Shown here one piece after another: positions 12,901-20,837 of a DNA stretch of 64,000 nt. The notes under the pieces were generated by a model. It ran no database searches and was not told where the DNA came from. It saw only the letters and a program-made list of their open reading frames with translations. This stretch comes from Dreissena polymorpha. Taxonomy: Eukaryota; Mollusca; Bivalvia; Myida; Dreissenidae. The stretch is from the NCBI RefSeq assembly GCF_020536995.1, contig NC_068364.1, positions 48,384,374-48,448,373 on the forward strand. Direction: 5' to 3'. The stretch's first letter is position 1. Each line of letters begins with the position of its first letter. A program made the translations under genes and the position numbers.

Positions 12901-15900
12901 TTTATGTGCAGTATTATAACTTGTTAGTTTAAAAAATGAACTGTGATTCAGTTTATATAAGATGGGTGTTACCGTTAATGATCGGTCAGGATTAACAAAC
13001 TGACAAAACTCGCTGGACTTACTATTGGATCTAGGTTATTAATAGACCTTTGATCAATTTTGTTTTTTCTTTAATAACTTTTGCCGACTTTCTTTAACTG
13101 TGCAGTCTGCAAAGTCTGCAAAAAAACCTGCAATTATCGGATGGTCAATCAATTATCAAGTAAGCACTGCTGCTAATTACCCAGTTAGTGCCCATGCACT
13201 ATTTAGACGTTGACACGTGTATTGGAAGAGATGAGATAAACAAAGCCCGGGGTATTCCCTCGATTATAGACTAAGTTTGAAATACTGAAACATTAATTTC
13301 AATTAGGAGCACAGCGGGATTTATTACCATGGAACTCAAGGTTGTTAAGTATAAAGGGCCCATAATTCCGTCAAAATGCCAGTCAGAGTTACATAACTTT
13401 GCCTGCACTGTCCCCTAATGATAGTTAGTAAGTGTTGCAAGTATCAAAGCAATAGCTTGGATACTTAAGGAATAGAGGACCTAAACACAAAACTTAACCA
13501 AATTTTCAATTTTCTAACTATAAAAAGGGCCCATAATTCTGTCAAAATGCATGCCAGAGTTATCTAACTTTGCCTGCCCAGTCCCCTTATGATAGAAAGT
13601 AAGTGTACAAAGTTTGAATGCAATGGCATTGATACTTTATGAGAAAAGTGGACCTAAACGCAAAACTTAACCGGACGCCGACGCAGACGCCAAGGTGATG
13701 ACAATAGCTCATTTTTTTTAAAAAATAGATGAGCTAATAAGAGAGCGGCAGGTTCACTCCTATATAATAAGAAGAAGAAACTACCCAAAGCTATAAACAC
13801 TTGAATTAGCTGCCTTAGATATACTACTACAATGTAATGTAGATGTGAATTCACTATAATTTAATAAATAATCTTGTAGTGTGGGAAACCAGGTATGAAA
13901 ACTGTAATTGGATATGATGAATATGTTTTCCCATATATTATGAAAATTAACAGTTGGTATAACGTTTGTTGGACACCAAGATGAATTGAGAGAGAATCAG
14001 AATAAATCCATTTGTGAGATTTACACAGTGACACTCTTTCAGCCTTTTGATTAACTGCAATGGCATGTATACCTTGTAATCAGGAAATGCTAGGACAGCT
14101 CTCATTACAATGGCTGCGTCGCAATCCTGCTTTTCTGTGCTAACAAGCCCTCTATGCTTGTCTGTATAGCAGTGTTCTGACTGAAAGGTAAAAATGAAAA
14201 AATAATTAAGTTCTACACTTCATTAAAAAATACAATGACTTCAAGCATGCTACAAATAGTATCATATGACATATGTTTGTACTGCTTAATTGGACAAATA
14301 AAAAAATTCTTTAGACCTCACAACATACTTGTTTGAGTTTTACCACAACTTTTTGGGAATATCTTCCATCATCATGGCTTTGGAATTGGGACTTAAATCA
14401 ACATTTTCAATATAAATACATGAAAGAGTAATACACAAATATTTAATCACTTACACCTTTATGATCAACAGTTTTCCAAATAATCATCAGAATATTTTCT
14501 TTTTTTCATTCCAAAATATATCCATGCAAGGCCAAACTTTTGCTACCCAAAAGTTCGTATAAAAATAACAAATTTAGCAATAAATAGGGTCAAAGAATAA
14601 AATGACAGGGTACCTCAGATTGTTGTTTCTTTGCCTTCTGTTTGTCAGATCGGTGACGGTCAGGCCCTCTAAAACACTCTCTTATTTGTCTGCCAACAAA
14701 CTGGAATGGCACACCAGTAAAAGAAATGGGAAGAACTGGACTTGAATGTTCTTCCCAAAAAATCCTGGCTCCATGTTGCGGTCCTTCTGTAAAAAGAATT
14801 AAACCATGTAACCTCGAGTGAAACACTTGAAATGGGTTCTTTCTGCTTTTATCAAATATGCAACCTAAAAAGCTTTAAGTGTGTGATGTCTTAAAGATCT
14901 TCGATTAAAACAAATAAAATGTAATTTGGGGGATGTGTATGGAACTTTCGGCTTTGAGTGGTTATACATGCTGTAAATAAAAAAAAATTGGCATTAATAT
15001 TAAACTGGATTTCAATAAATCTTTACATGTTAACCATTTATTGCAGTGTTGTATGCATTTATTCATAAATTCTTTGATTTTTTCCTCAACAGGCAGCAGC
15101 TTAAAAGAAATTAAAACCCTCTCGTTTAGCACCTGTTTACATCTGACTTTCATATGTTGTGCATATGTTATGCATTTATGAGGGGTAAAATTTCAAACTG
15201 TGTATTTTTTAAGTTATATATTGCGGAAAATTGCAATAATTCAAGTCTGAGTTTTATAACCCAAAGAGTTGCTGAGAGTTGCCATGTGCTGTCTATTGTC
15301 CAAAGGTACAAAATTGCATCACCAGTGCAAAGGCTAAAGAACACTGCTACTGCAAATGCTGCTCGATTGGTCATTGCCGGCTCGGGTACTACTTATATGT
15401 ACCCCGGGTACTCTTAAGTATACTTACATGTACCCCGGGTACGGTAAATATACTAAAACGTACCCGGGATATTTAAAGCTTAATCGGTCCTTGTCGGCTA
15501 TTTTTTTTAATTAAATATATTCACATTTATGTCAATTTTCTGTAAAATGGCCTCTATATTATCGAAACTCATACTCACAAAGCATGTTGACGCAGTTTGT
15601 TTTAAAACGAGAAGTTTGTTTAAGATTATCGGTAGCGCGTTTTACGACATAGGATTTTAGGCGGGAATACAACTCGGGTACAGTCTAATATCGACCGGGT
15701 GCGATTAAGTATATTTACCGTACCCGGGGTACATGTAAAGTATACTTAAGAGTACCCGGGGTACACGTAAGTAGTACCCCGAGCCGACAATGACCAATCG
15801 AGCGCAAATGTTCATCAATGTTTACCTGTCTAAAGCACAGACTAATGCAAATGGTACCTTTAAATCAAGAAATAATTGCTTTTTATTTACTTTGTTATTC

Positions 15901-16725
15901 TTTTGTACACTCTATCCACCATATTGGGAAATGTTGTAATGTTGCAGACCAAATGTGTCATTATCAGATAGGCCGTAGTACACCAATCTTTTACACATCG
16001 TGATATTTGAAGTAACAAAGTCGGTAACGATGTCAAATATTAACTCAAATTACTCTTCGAAATTTCAAAATGAAAATATCAGCAAGAATTGTGTGTTAAA
16101 AAACATGTATCGACGTGTTTAATTGAGGTTGCATGCAAAGGATAACCTCTGTAGGCTGCCATTCAGGTACATTTCATGTGTTTTTGAGGTTTATTAATCG
16201 CTTTCCTTGATTGGCAAGCAACACCGTCTGTTTATTTGTGGGCACAACTGCAATTTTTTTATGAAGGGGTGCATATGTACTCTCAGAGCCACAATAGCAA
16301 AAATCAACAATGGCACTGGGAGTATGTTTATATGGACAAGTGTATGGGGGGCTCAGTCCTGCAATTTTTTATGATACTAATATGTTGGTTAAAGAACCAC
16401 TGAAAATATACATTAAAACGTTATTTACACACACCCGGTTAAATTATACATCATCGTTCTAACTAATAGCTGAGAAGTTCCATCGGCCGGGCGCCGCAGA
16501 CTCATGCCATGGCATGGCCGCAATGCCCGCATGCACAGGAAAATCTTTAAGCGATTACATATGATACTTAATCACAAGAACAGTATTACAGGTACCTGGC
16601 AATTTGAAATTGTTAAATTTGACCTTGACAAACCGTTCGTTTGTCAACAACTCCCGTTCATTGATGAACTCACTGGCCTTTTCAATAGCATTGCAGCCTT
16701 CAAATACTTTAATACTCTCCGCCAT
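370..16725 (-). CDS. Intron-rich MULE transposase-like / SWIM zinc finger / Ulp1-like protease gene
   Basis: Sixteen minus-strand exons chain together: 16596-16725, 14614-14786, 14073-14180, 11765-11908, 10283-10494, 9691-9780, 7934-8282, 7410-7509, 6938-7073, 6426-6601, 5103-5535, 4841-4905, 4564-4625, 3454-3566, 3064-3183 and 2436-2504. Two more (908-950, 370-492) are tentative. Every junction has GT/AG and phases agree except inside exon 7 and before exon 17. The start is the ATG at 16725 (MAESIKVFEG). Order of domains: N-terminal region, DDE core with Asp in LLDATY, Asp in MKDYDRKE and Glu in NGLERQ, SWIM finger, then a protease with NGNHW and probably QFDSISCGVYV. MULE transposases with SWIM fingers are known, and some plant MULEs carry Ulp1-like proteases. 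So many introns suggest an old or host-adopted gene. Against function: a two-base offset in exon 7 and a TAA at 6974-6976. It may be a recent pseudogene. Confidence 0.8.
1291..1598 (+). repeat. Dispersed repeat with a perfect ERE-like palindrome, copy 1
   Basis: The repeat starts CAAGAGCACCGCATAAC and ends with CTCCAAAAACAGCCC. Other copies lie at 10984-11246 and, inverted, at 55643-55952. It contains AGGTCACAGTGACCT at 1383-1397, the exact consensus of an oestrogen response element (two AGGTCA half-sites, inverted, three apart). It lies in an intron of the long minus-strand gene. Confidence 0.8.
1599..2435. other. Intronic stretch without recognised feature
   Basis: AT-rich sequence between the tentative last exons and exon 16. 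I found no further exon with both good borders and a continuing phase, and no repeat that recurs elsewhere in the window. Confidence 0.5.
2436..3566 (-). CDS. Exons 14-16: Ulp1-like (C48) cysteine protease region
   Basis: Exon 14 (3454-3566) reads GYSHVLRIGPYVITRRSF and ends KSSLSDE. Exon 15 (3064-3183) reads LVDACLHIATIE and VYHVDCINATLIFTG. Exon 16 (2436-2504) reads FDTVVGAVNENGNHWILV. The order of a Trp/Leu-Asp-like opening, a beta strand with a Thr/Phe-rich end, and a His-Trp followed by small hydrophobics is that of Ulp1/SENP proteases, where this His is catalytic. These enzymes cleave SUMO or related tags. The linker exons 12 (4841-4905, alternative start 4916) and 13 (4564-4625) are Lys- and Glu-rich. 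Phases are 1, 0, 0, 0 and agree throughout. Confidence 0.65.
2800..2995 (+). repeat. Dispersed repeat fragment ending in an ACAGACAGAC tail
   Basis: The words GACCCATATTCA...CTTAACCTAGACATCATC and CAACTTCTGAAC recur in similar form at 12245-12320. The fragment ends in short CAGACAGAC-type runs, as such bivalve repeats often do. It lies in an intron. Confidence 0.5.
3612..4153 (+). repeat. TIR-like dispersed repeat with GGAC microsatellite
   Basis: Starts with GATGCTCCCCAAAGTTTT and ends with TTTTGGGGGAGCATAAT, an imperfect terminal inverted repeat. The body has two diverged units with GGGCCATAACTC and CTTCCCATAAAG, then a run of GGAC and CA near 4065-4100. A shorter inverted copy lies at 57470-57735. 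It sits in the intron between exons 13 and 14. Confidence 0.7.
5103..5535 (-). CDS. Exon 11: SWIM zinc finger
   Basis: The exon encodes 144 codons. The motif TCSCFDWVKFHWPCKHIL has the CxCx(n)CxH ligand order of a SWIM zinc finger, which sits C-terminal to the catalytic core in MULE transposases and in FAR1/ZSWIM proteins and binds DNA or protein. Before it come DFLLNKSRTFVNHCLKRV and a beta-rich stretch (GRQYTVDLQG), as usual in the family. After it the line HDPGHGWDTLAESFKNSPLF also fits. The donor (AAA/GTAAGA) is clear. A long open frame on the opposite strand (5121-5621) is a shadow. Confidence 0.85.
5536..6425. other. Intron without recognised feature
   Basis: The stretch separates exons 10 and 11 of the long minus-strand gene. 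It contains loosely repeated words such as CTTCTGCTAGTGGTAAGCA and CTTCCTCTAGTGGTAAGCA (about 5953 and 6103), so a diverged tandem unit of about 150 bp is possible. No coding signal. Confidence 0.5.
6426..7509 (-). CDS. Exons 8-10: end of the DDE core with the catalytic Glu
   Basis: Exon 8 (7410-7509) encodes CDFHREQAWKRWVGPANG, a family hallmark after the second Asp. Exon 9 (6938-7073) encodes RSIANSPDEATYNDTVGVL and EWFGHFWLNESK, with an in-frame TAA at 6974-6976 where related proteins would be expected to have a sense codon. Exon 10 (6426-6601) encodes RWVTYHRQV, then INTTNGLERQHRHFKEG, whose Glu is the likely third catalytic residue. All phases join. The TAA is the strongest sign that this copy is no longer translated in full, unless it is a sequencing error or read through. 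Confidence 0.75.
7934..8282 (-). CDS. Exon 7: DDE core with first two catalytic Asp residues; two-base offset in a CA repeat
   Basis: The exon begins PQESRVPDKEEGMDEF and contains EICLLDATYKTCKF, where the Asp is the likely first catalytic residue. It ends with PTYFMKDYDRKEIRAVEETF, where an Asp of the MKDYD stretch is the likely second. Between them the minus strand runs through a TG repeat (8110-8122). The reading frame before and after that run differs by two bases, the size of one repeat unit. The exon is otherwise open in both halves. This may be a length allele, an assembly error or a real break. The third catalytic residue lies in exon 10. Confidence 0.75.
8371..9060 (+). repeat. TIR-like repeat with three ~140-bp internal units
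   Basis: Begins AACAAGAGGCCCATATGGGCC and ends TGGCAGTAGAGCTAAAA; GCTCTACTGC near the start and GCAGTAGAGC near the end are inverted. Inside, AGTCACTGTGA recurs at 8571, 8710 and 8855, so the unit is 139-145 bp. Each unit has runs of TGACC half-sites. It lies in the intron between exons 6 and 7. Confidence 0.75.
9262..9512 (+). repeat. Short copy of the TGACCTGAAAATCAATAGGGG repeat
   Basis: Contains CAATAGGGGTCATCTGCCAG, ATGATCAATGTACCTATGAAG and CGAAGGTGGCATAATAA, all shared with 58476-59033 and 59725-60424. A run of C lies at 9298-9307. Intronic. Confidence 0.7.
10283..10494 (-). CDS. Exon 5 of the MULE-SWIM-Ulp1 gene (linker with RNHMYS motif)
   Basis: Two hundred and twelve bases, phase 0 in and phase 2 out, with acceptor GTTTCAG and donor CA/GTAAGT. 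The product is helical and charged: LDQAIIDQIHVLVSDG, then RRTDEVERAVNSFVQRQFP, then NPRYYPSRKIIRNHMYSAMC. The small exon 6 (9691-9780) follows with GLHVEQWKKDMPEDRFFYASG. Its acceptor (TTGGTGAG) has a poor pyrimidine tract, but the phase is right. Confidence 0.65.
10984..11246 (+). repeat. Dispersed repeat with a perfect ERE-like palindrome, copy 2
   Basis: Same family as 1291-1598. AGGTCACAGTGACCT is again perfect, at 11046-11060, and is followed by TTGACA. Intronic, between exons 4 and 5. Confidence 0.8.
11765..11908 (-). CDS. Exon 4 of the MULE-SWIM-Ulp1 gene
   Basis: Forty-eight codons between an acceptor (TTTCAG) and a strong donor (GAA/GTAAGT). The exon reads RILLNAALKSSEVVNW and FRVYVYMPDESSHNHVIGE. 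The closing H-N-H fits the end of a small zinc-binding N-terminal domain. Exon 5 follows at 10283-10494 with QIHVLVSDGARRTDEVERAV and FYPS-like RYYPSRKIIRNHMYSA, a pattern I associate with the linker before the MULE catalytic core. Confidence 0.7.
12105..12345 (+). repeat. Dispersed repeat fragment
   Basis: Contains AGCTTTGTCACAGAATTGACG, then GACCTAGTTTTTGACCCGGC and CATCATCTACATACAACTTC, which resemble the fragment at 2800-2995. Intronic, no coding signal. Confidence 0.5.
12634..12733 (-). CDS. Possible first exon of an unidentified gene
   Basis: An ATG at 12731-12733 opens 33 codons (MEKALTGFNKHLIRFVKPDN, then KKNLDNYSLTTT) and ends at a strong donor (ACAG/GTAAGG) in phase 1. It lies in the intron between exons 3 and 4 of the long gene, on the same strand, and its phase does not fit exon 4 (phase 0). 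It could be an alternative start of another transcript or chance. No family is recognised. Confidence 0.25.
13340..13735 (+). repeat. Two-unit tandem repeat (~177 bp) of a dispersed family
   Basis: AAAGGGCCCATAATTC recurs at about 13350 and 13525, each followed by GTCAAAATGC, AACTTTGCCTGC and GTAAGTGT. It ends with CCGGACGCCGACGCAGACGCC and AGATGAGCTAATAAG. Repeats of this form are common in bivalves. Intronic. Confidence 0.65.
14073..14180 (-). CDS. Exon 3 of the MULE-SWIM-Ulp1 gene
   Basis: Thirty-six complete codons lie between a clear acceptor (CTTTCAG) and donor (AAG/GTATAC). It reads SEHCYTDKHRG, then EKQDCDAAIVMRAVLAFPDYK. The Cys and His residues, together with the DESSHNH stretch of the next exon (11765-11908, 48 codons, phase 0 at both ends), could form an N-terminal metal-binding domain such as the FLYWCH/WRKY-type finger often found before MULE cores. 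That assignment is inference from spacing only. Confidence 0.7.
15361..15803. mobile_element. 443-bp MITE with ~95-bp TIRs and 9-bp target duplication
   Basis: The left end GCTCGATTGGTCATTG is matched by its inverse at the right end, and the similarity continues for about 95 bases (15361-15455 against 15709-15803), including several CCCGGGTAC words. The flanks are GCAAATGCT (15352-15360) and GCAAATGTT (804-812 of the same kilobase, 15804-15812), eight of nine identical. A 9-bp target duplication with long TIRs points to the Mutator (MULE) superfamily. No coding capacity. It lies in intron 1 of the MULE-like gene. Confidence 0.85.
16596..16725 (-). CDS. Exon 1 of the MULE-SWIM-Ulp1 gene, with start codon
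   Basis: The exon holds an ATG at 16723-16725, 43 codons and one extra base, then a donor (CCAG/GTACC). The next exon at 14614-14786 opens with the two bases that finish the split Glu codon and has a good acceptor. Together the two exons give 101 exact codons. The second exon reads GPQHGARIFWEEHSS and RECFRGPDRHRSDKQKAKK; the lysine- and arginine-rich end could serve DNA contact or nuclear import, but that is inference. The start fits because a GC-rich promoter-like stretch lies directly upstream and no acceptor is needed. Confidence 0.75.
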
Positions 16726-16800
16726 GTTGTTTCAAAATGGCGCCGACAATCGCGCATGCGTTACATTGATCCCGGTTTACATTGATCCCGCCCATGTACG
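16726..16800 (-). promoter_or_regulatory. Promoter-like stretch with NRF1- and YY1/E2F-like words
   Basis: Just upstream of the exon 1 ATG, CGCGCATGCG at 16751-16760 matches the core of the NRF1 site and AAATGGCGCC at 16736-16745 resembles YY1/E2F-type promoter words. There is no clear TATA box. This looks like a TATA-less CpG promoter in otherwise AT-rich DNA. The words are seen; their use is inference. Confidence 0.45.
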
Positions 16801-17494
16801 AATACCGTCTTCCATATAGACTTTAAGGAGGCAGTCTACAGTTGTGTAGCCCTATGTGCGCATTGGCCCCGGTCAATTTCCTGAACATAAGGTGTATGAC
16901 CTAAACAAAATTGTTTTTTGACTCCAGGAGCTTAAATGTAAGTACAAATGGTCAATATTCTAGTAATTTCACATGTTTTCAGTAATTCGAAACTAAGTTA
17001 CCTGAATTTTAGTCCACAACAACAACATGCTCAGTGAGATGTAAACAAATGTACTTCCTGCTTAAAGCAGCCGGCATTTGACAGATTTCAACGGTGGGTT
17101 TAAATAAGTTAGCAGTGCAAAAAAGTTCAATGGTAATGACCCATTTTGTTTGGCTCAGTTTGAAAGATTTTGCTGTGATAGTGCAAAGCATGTTGTCCAC
17201 TGTGTGCGTATTCTTACCCGGAAAGATAAATTTGATTGCCGGGTTTATCTGAAAATGGGGTTTTTAGGGGCAAGCTCCGAGACCTCCGAAAAGGTCTATT
17301 TTACATCAGATACCAGTTTAAAGTGATTTTTCTGCATTGTTTTGTTCTTTATTTGCATGCTGTTGATGAGCTGCACTGAATATTGTCTGAATCTATTTGC
17401 AGGTTGGGACTGAAGGCCTTGTTTTGAGGGTGTTTTGCAGACCAGTGGTTGTCGGCCTGGGGATTTTCAAGAAAAACCGTAGACTGCCCCCTAA
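16801..17494. other. Upstream region without recognised gene
   Basis: Sequence between the start of the long minus-strand gene and the TIR element at 17495. Short open frames exist on both strands but none has family features or convincing splice borders. Confidence 0.4.
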
Positions 17495-18139
17495 GGGGGC
17501 AGGGGATATATTTTTGACCAAATTTCGAGTTCCGAAAGGCCGCAAACAGTCAAATCCATTTCATCAAAACAAAAAGTGACACAAGAAAGTCATTTTGTGT
17601 CAGTGTCATAACATAGGCAACATACATTGAAAATACAGTCAAACACAAGGCTGGTTTCTTCACTGAAACTATGGCCCTTGATCTTTCCCCCCACCCACCT
17701 CATTTTTAATGAAAACTTTAGAAATTTGACCCATTTCATGGCATGCACAGTACATTCAAACAGAATGCAATCCTAGTTTTGGCTACATTACTCATTAATT
17801 TCATCCCTGTGCTGTGTTTATTCACATAGAAAAGTGTCTCCCATACGTTTAGATTTTTCACAATTTACCTCCAAAGTTCTGTTCTGTTTCTGCAGCGTGA
17901 AATATTGACTTCCGCCAAAAGTGTAAACCTCCTTTTTGAAGATTCAAAATTTACTTGCTAGGGAGCTGTCACGAGTTTCAATGTTTTTTTCCAAAATTTT
18001 GAGACATTCTTTCTCAAACCTAACACAAGAAATACATCTTATAAATACCCAATTGATTTTTAAAGACCATAGGTTACCCCTACCCTAAAGATATGTAATT
18101 TTCATGGACCCCCCTTTCACTGATATATCCCCTGCCACC
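17495..18139. mobile_element. 645-bp non-autonomous TIR element
   Basis: GGGGGCAGGGGATATAT at 17495-17511 is inverted at 18123-18139 with 16 of 17 bases matching. The flanks are CTAA on the left and TTAA on the right, so a TTAA target duplication with one change is possible. No protein is encoded. The right end coincides exactly with the TTAA where the direct repeat at 18140 begins. Confidence 0.65.
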
Positions 18140-18876
18140 TTAAGTTTTTTAATATATGCATGATAACACAAAAAGCTTTTGTTATATTGAAATATAATGT
18201 TTAATGAATTAAATGCAACATTTCTTAACTGTATACTGTGTTTTGTTTGTATTTTACAGTAATTCCAAAATTTCACACAATTCAAGGGAAACAACCAGAA
18301 CAGAAATAATCCAACAAATAGTGTTCCTATTCACAACATTTGACTCTATTTATTACATGCACCAAATATTGACATTCATGGTCAATGCCGAGAGAAAGTA
18401 CAGTCTCAAAAGTTATTTGAACCTATAATTGTGCACAGATTACAAAAAGACACTGGATAAAATACCCATACTCCATCTGGAGTAGCACATACTTAGATTC
18501 ATAGATCATGACCAAACATAATCCCAAAGCTACTGGCCCTTCAGTGTTTTAAAGCCAAAATGCAGCTTTATTGAATTATGTTTTCCCCTATACACAAGGG
18601 AGCTAAATCCTATGTCCATATACAAGTTTGACTCCTCTGTATTTGCATGTGTACTAATTGGTACAATAAAACAAACACTATCTGGACACCTGACTCTGCT
18701 GCACTCATTATGTAGATAAAAAAGACCAGAATTTTCTAAAACAATGAAGTGGCCTTATTGTTTACAAGTCTATAGTGTTGAGCAGATGTATCTTTTAAAA
18801 CACCTTGGATAAAATACCATTCAAAATGAGATCACTTCATAAGAAATCACAGCACAGTTATAAAAACAATCGCGCT
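18140..18876 (+). repeat. Long direct repeat, copy 1 (start of the transposase unit)
   Basis: This 737-bp stretch begins TTAAGTTTTTTAATATATGC and is nearly identical to 21614-22442. It lacks a block of 92 bases that copy 2 has (about 21830-21921). It holds the 5' flank and the first 17 codons of the transposase. Very few differences are visible (for example TTTTC/TTTGC near 18738), so the duplication is recent. Confidence 0.9.
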
Positions 18877-20731
18877 AGGAAAAACAAAGGTGCACTTTTC
18901 AAAAAAGGAGTATTTCCAAACTATAACAGCAGTCATGTGCGCTGTGTAAAGAAACAAGATCAAGATTCCATTCCGTTGAATTTAGACCCTGACCTGGAAA
19001 GTGTCGTGCGATTGGGTGATTCTGTGGCTAACGATGTCTTGAATGCGTGTAACCGTTCTCGAGATCCACTCGTTCTCCCTTTTAAACTGCGACCACGTCA
19101 AACAGTACCACAGCCTGAGAAACAAAGTGCAAATATATCTGACAATGAGAACATCATTGTAAACATAAGTCAGTTTGGAAACATTTTCAAGTGCATAGGG
19201 AATCACAGCTGTGATCAACCTAGCCTGGATTACAATATCACAGACAGAAAAGGACTATGTGTGGATATTAAGGTGTTATGCCACAACTGTGACTTTTGCT
19301 CAGATGAAATTCCATTATACACCAGCATCCCACAGAAGCATGGCAAGCCACTAGGAGTCCTGAATGTCAGCTTGCTTCTTCCAGTGCTGTGCTCAAAATT
19401 GGGCATATCAGACATACAGTTACTGCTGGCCTGCCTCAATATACAGGCTCCAGACAAGAGGGGCATGCAGAGGAAGCTGAACACTGTTGCTGACCAAGTG
19501 GAAGACATGGGACGTCAGCAACTAGTGAAAAATCAGGAATATGTGAGTCGTATTTCAAACCTTGCTGGGTGTTCCGGTGAAACAGATGTGGAGTTTGATG
19601 TCACGTATACAAGCAGACCACAAGCTGGATGTGACACCGCACCTCAAGTTTTCGCACCTGTAATTGAGAAAACAACATCTAAACACCTGCCTGTAGATCT
19701 TCACATTGGAAATAAACTTTGCAGCAAACCCAACTGTAATCATTTAGACAGATCTTGCAAAAATAATTATTGTGACGAAACATCAATTAATCAGGCAGAG
19801 GCAATATTTCTTAAAAAATCTTTGGAAAATATCAAAAATCAAAATATTCTAAAAGTTAAGTCTGTGACCACTGATGGTAGTGCTTCACTTGCCAAAGCTA
19901 TGAGGGAGCACAATGCCAAGGTACAGGAGAAAGTCCAACATTTCAAGTGCTTTATTCATAATATGCGAAATCTACACAAGCACTTGCGTTCCGCATGCAT
20001 AAAGCAGCCAAAGGGAATGGATAGGCTCCTGTACTGCAAGAAATTAGCTACAGCTATCCGTACCAGAGTACGGCTCGAACTTACCAGACTGAGGAAGCTT
20101 CTGCGTGGGGACGAGTTGTACCTTGCCCGGGCTCGAGAAGCAGTCACTAATGTTCTAGATTGTTTCTCGGGGTCACACGATAGCTGCAAGCACAAATCTG
20201 TTGTCTGCACTGCACATCTGAAAGGACACAGTACAAGGTATTTGCCATATGGCAAGAACGTTGTGTTGTCAGCAGCAGACAAACAAAAATTGCAGAAGGT
20301 CTTGGACAAGTACTGTGGAGTACAACAGCTAAGGGACACTGTGCAACTACACAATACTAACAGATGTGAAAACATGCATGCATGTAGGCTGTTTTCATAT
20401 GCTCCCAAGAGCATGGTCTGGAAAAGATCATTTACAGCTCTATGCTACTCCGCAACACTCGGTGCAAGCGTGGGCCGTGGCTTATCCTTACTTCAACTTG
20501 CTGGGCGCTGTGGCATTAATAGAGGCAAGCGATCCGATGTACAGATATGCTATGTTCACACAGAACATAGCACGGTACCACAGTGATCGCAAACAAAAAC
20601 ATGAATACAAGACATCTCGATATTTAAGCCACAGAAAAAGGGCGAATAGGGCTGTACTTTCCCAGTCATTGTACAAGGCTCCAAGTAAAGTTACAAAAGA
20701 ACATGACTATGGAATCAATCATGGAAATTAA
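18826..20731 (+). CDS. DDE transposase, Mutator-like (metazoan Mutsu-type), frame-shifted near its end
   Basis: Without introns, the frame runs from an ATG at 18826 (MRSLHKKSQHSYKNN) to a stop at 20584-20586. Likely catalytic residues: Asp in EFDVTYTSRP, Asp in VTTDGSASLA, Glu in NTNRCENMHA. Between them are GNKLCSKPNC, FKCFIHNMRNLHKHL and Cys/His pairs typical of this type. Near 20440-20480 the sense frame seems to change: the next frame gives VAYPYFNLLGAVAL and a basic tail (SHRKRANRAVLSQS) ending at 20731, which looks more natural than the ending in the first frame. So one small indel near the C-terminus is likely. A TTG upstream (18805) extends the frame but is not a plausible animal start. 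Kolobok, which targets TTAA, is an alternative superfamily. Confidence 0.75.
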
Positions 20732-20837
20732 AATATGTAAATAGAACCAAAACAATATAACAATTTAACTGTGTAGCAGCAATATTTGTAACATTAATTT
20801 TACAACAGTGACAGGTGTCCAAACTATTTATATTACC

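Noticed and set aside
15818-16003. Short plus-strand frame beside the MITE
   Set aside because: No conserved motif, lies in intron 1 of the minus-strand gene.
18805-18825. Transposase start at 18805
   Set aside because: The codon is TTG. In an animal gene the ATG at 18826, with a lysine-rich start typical of the family, is more likely.
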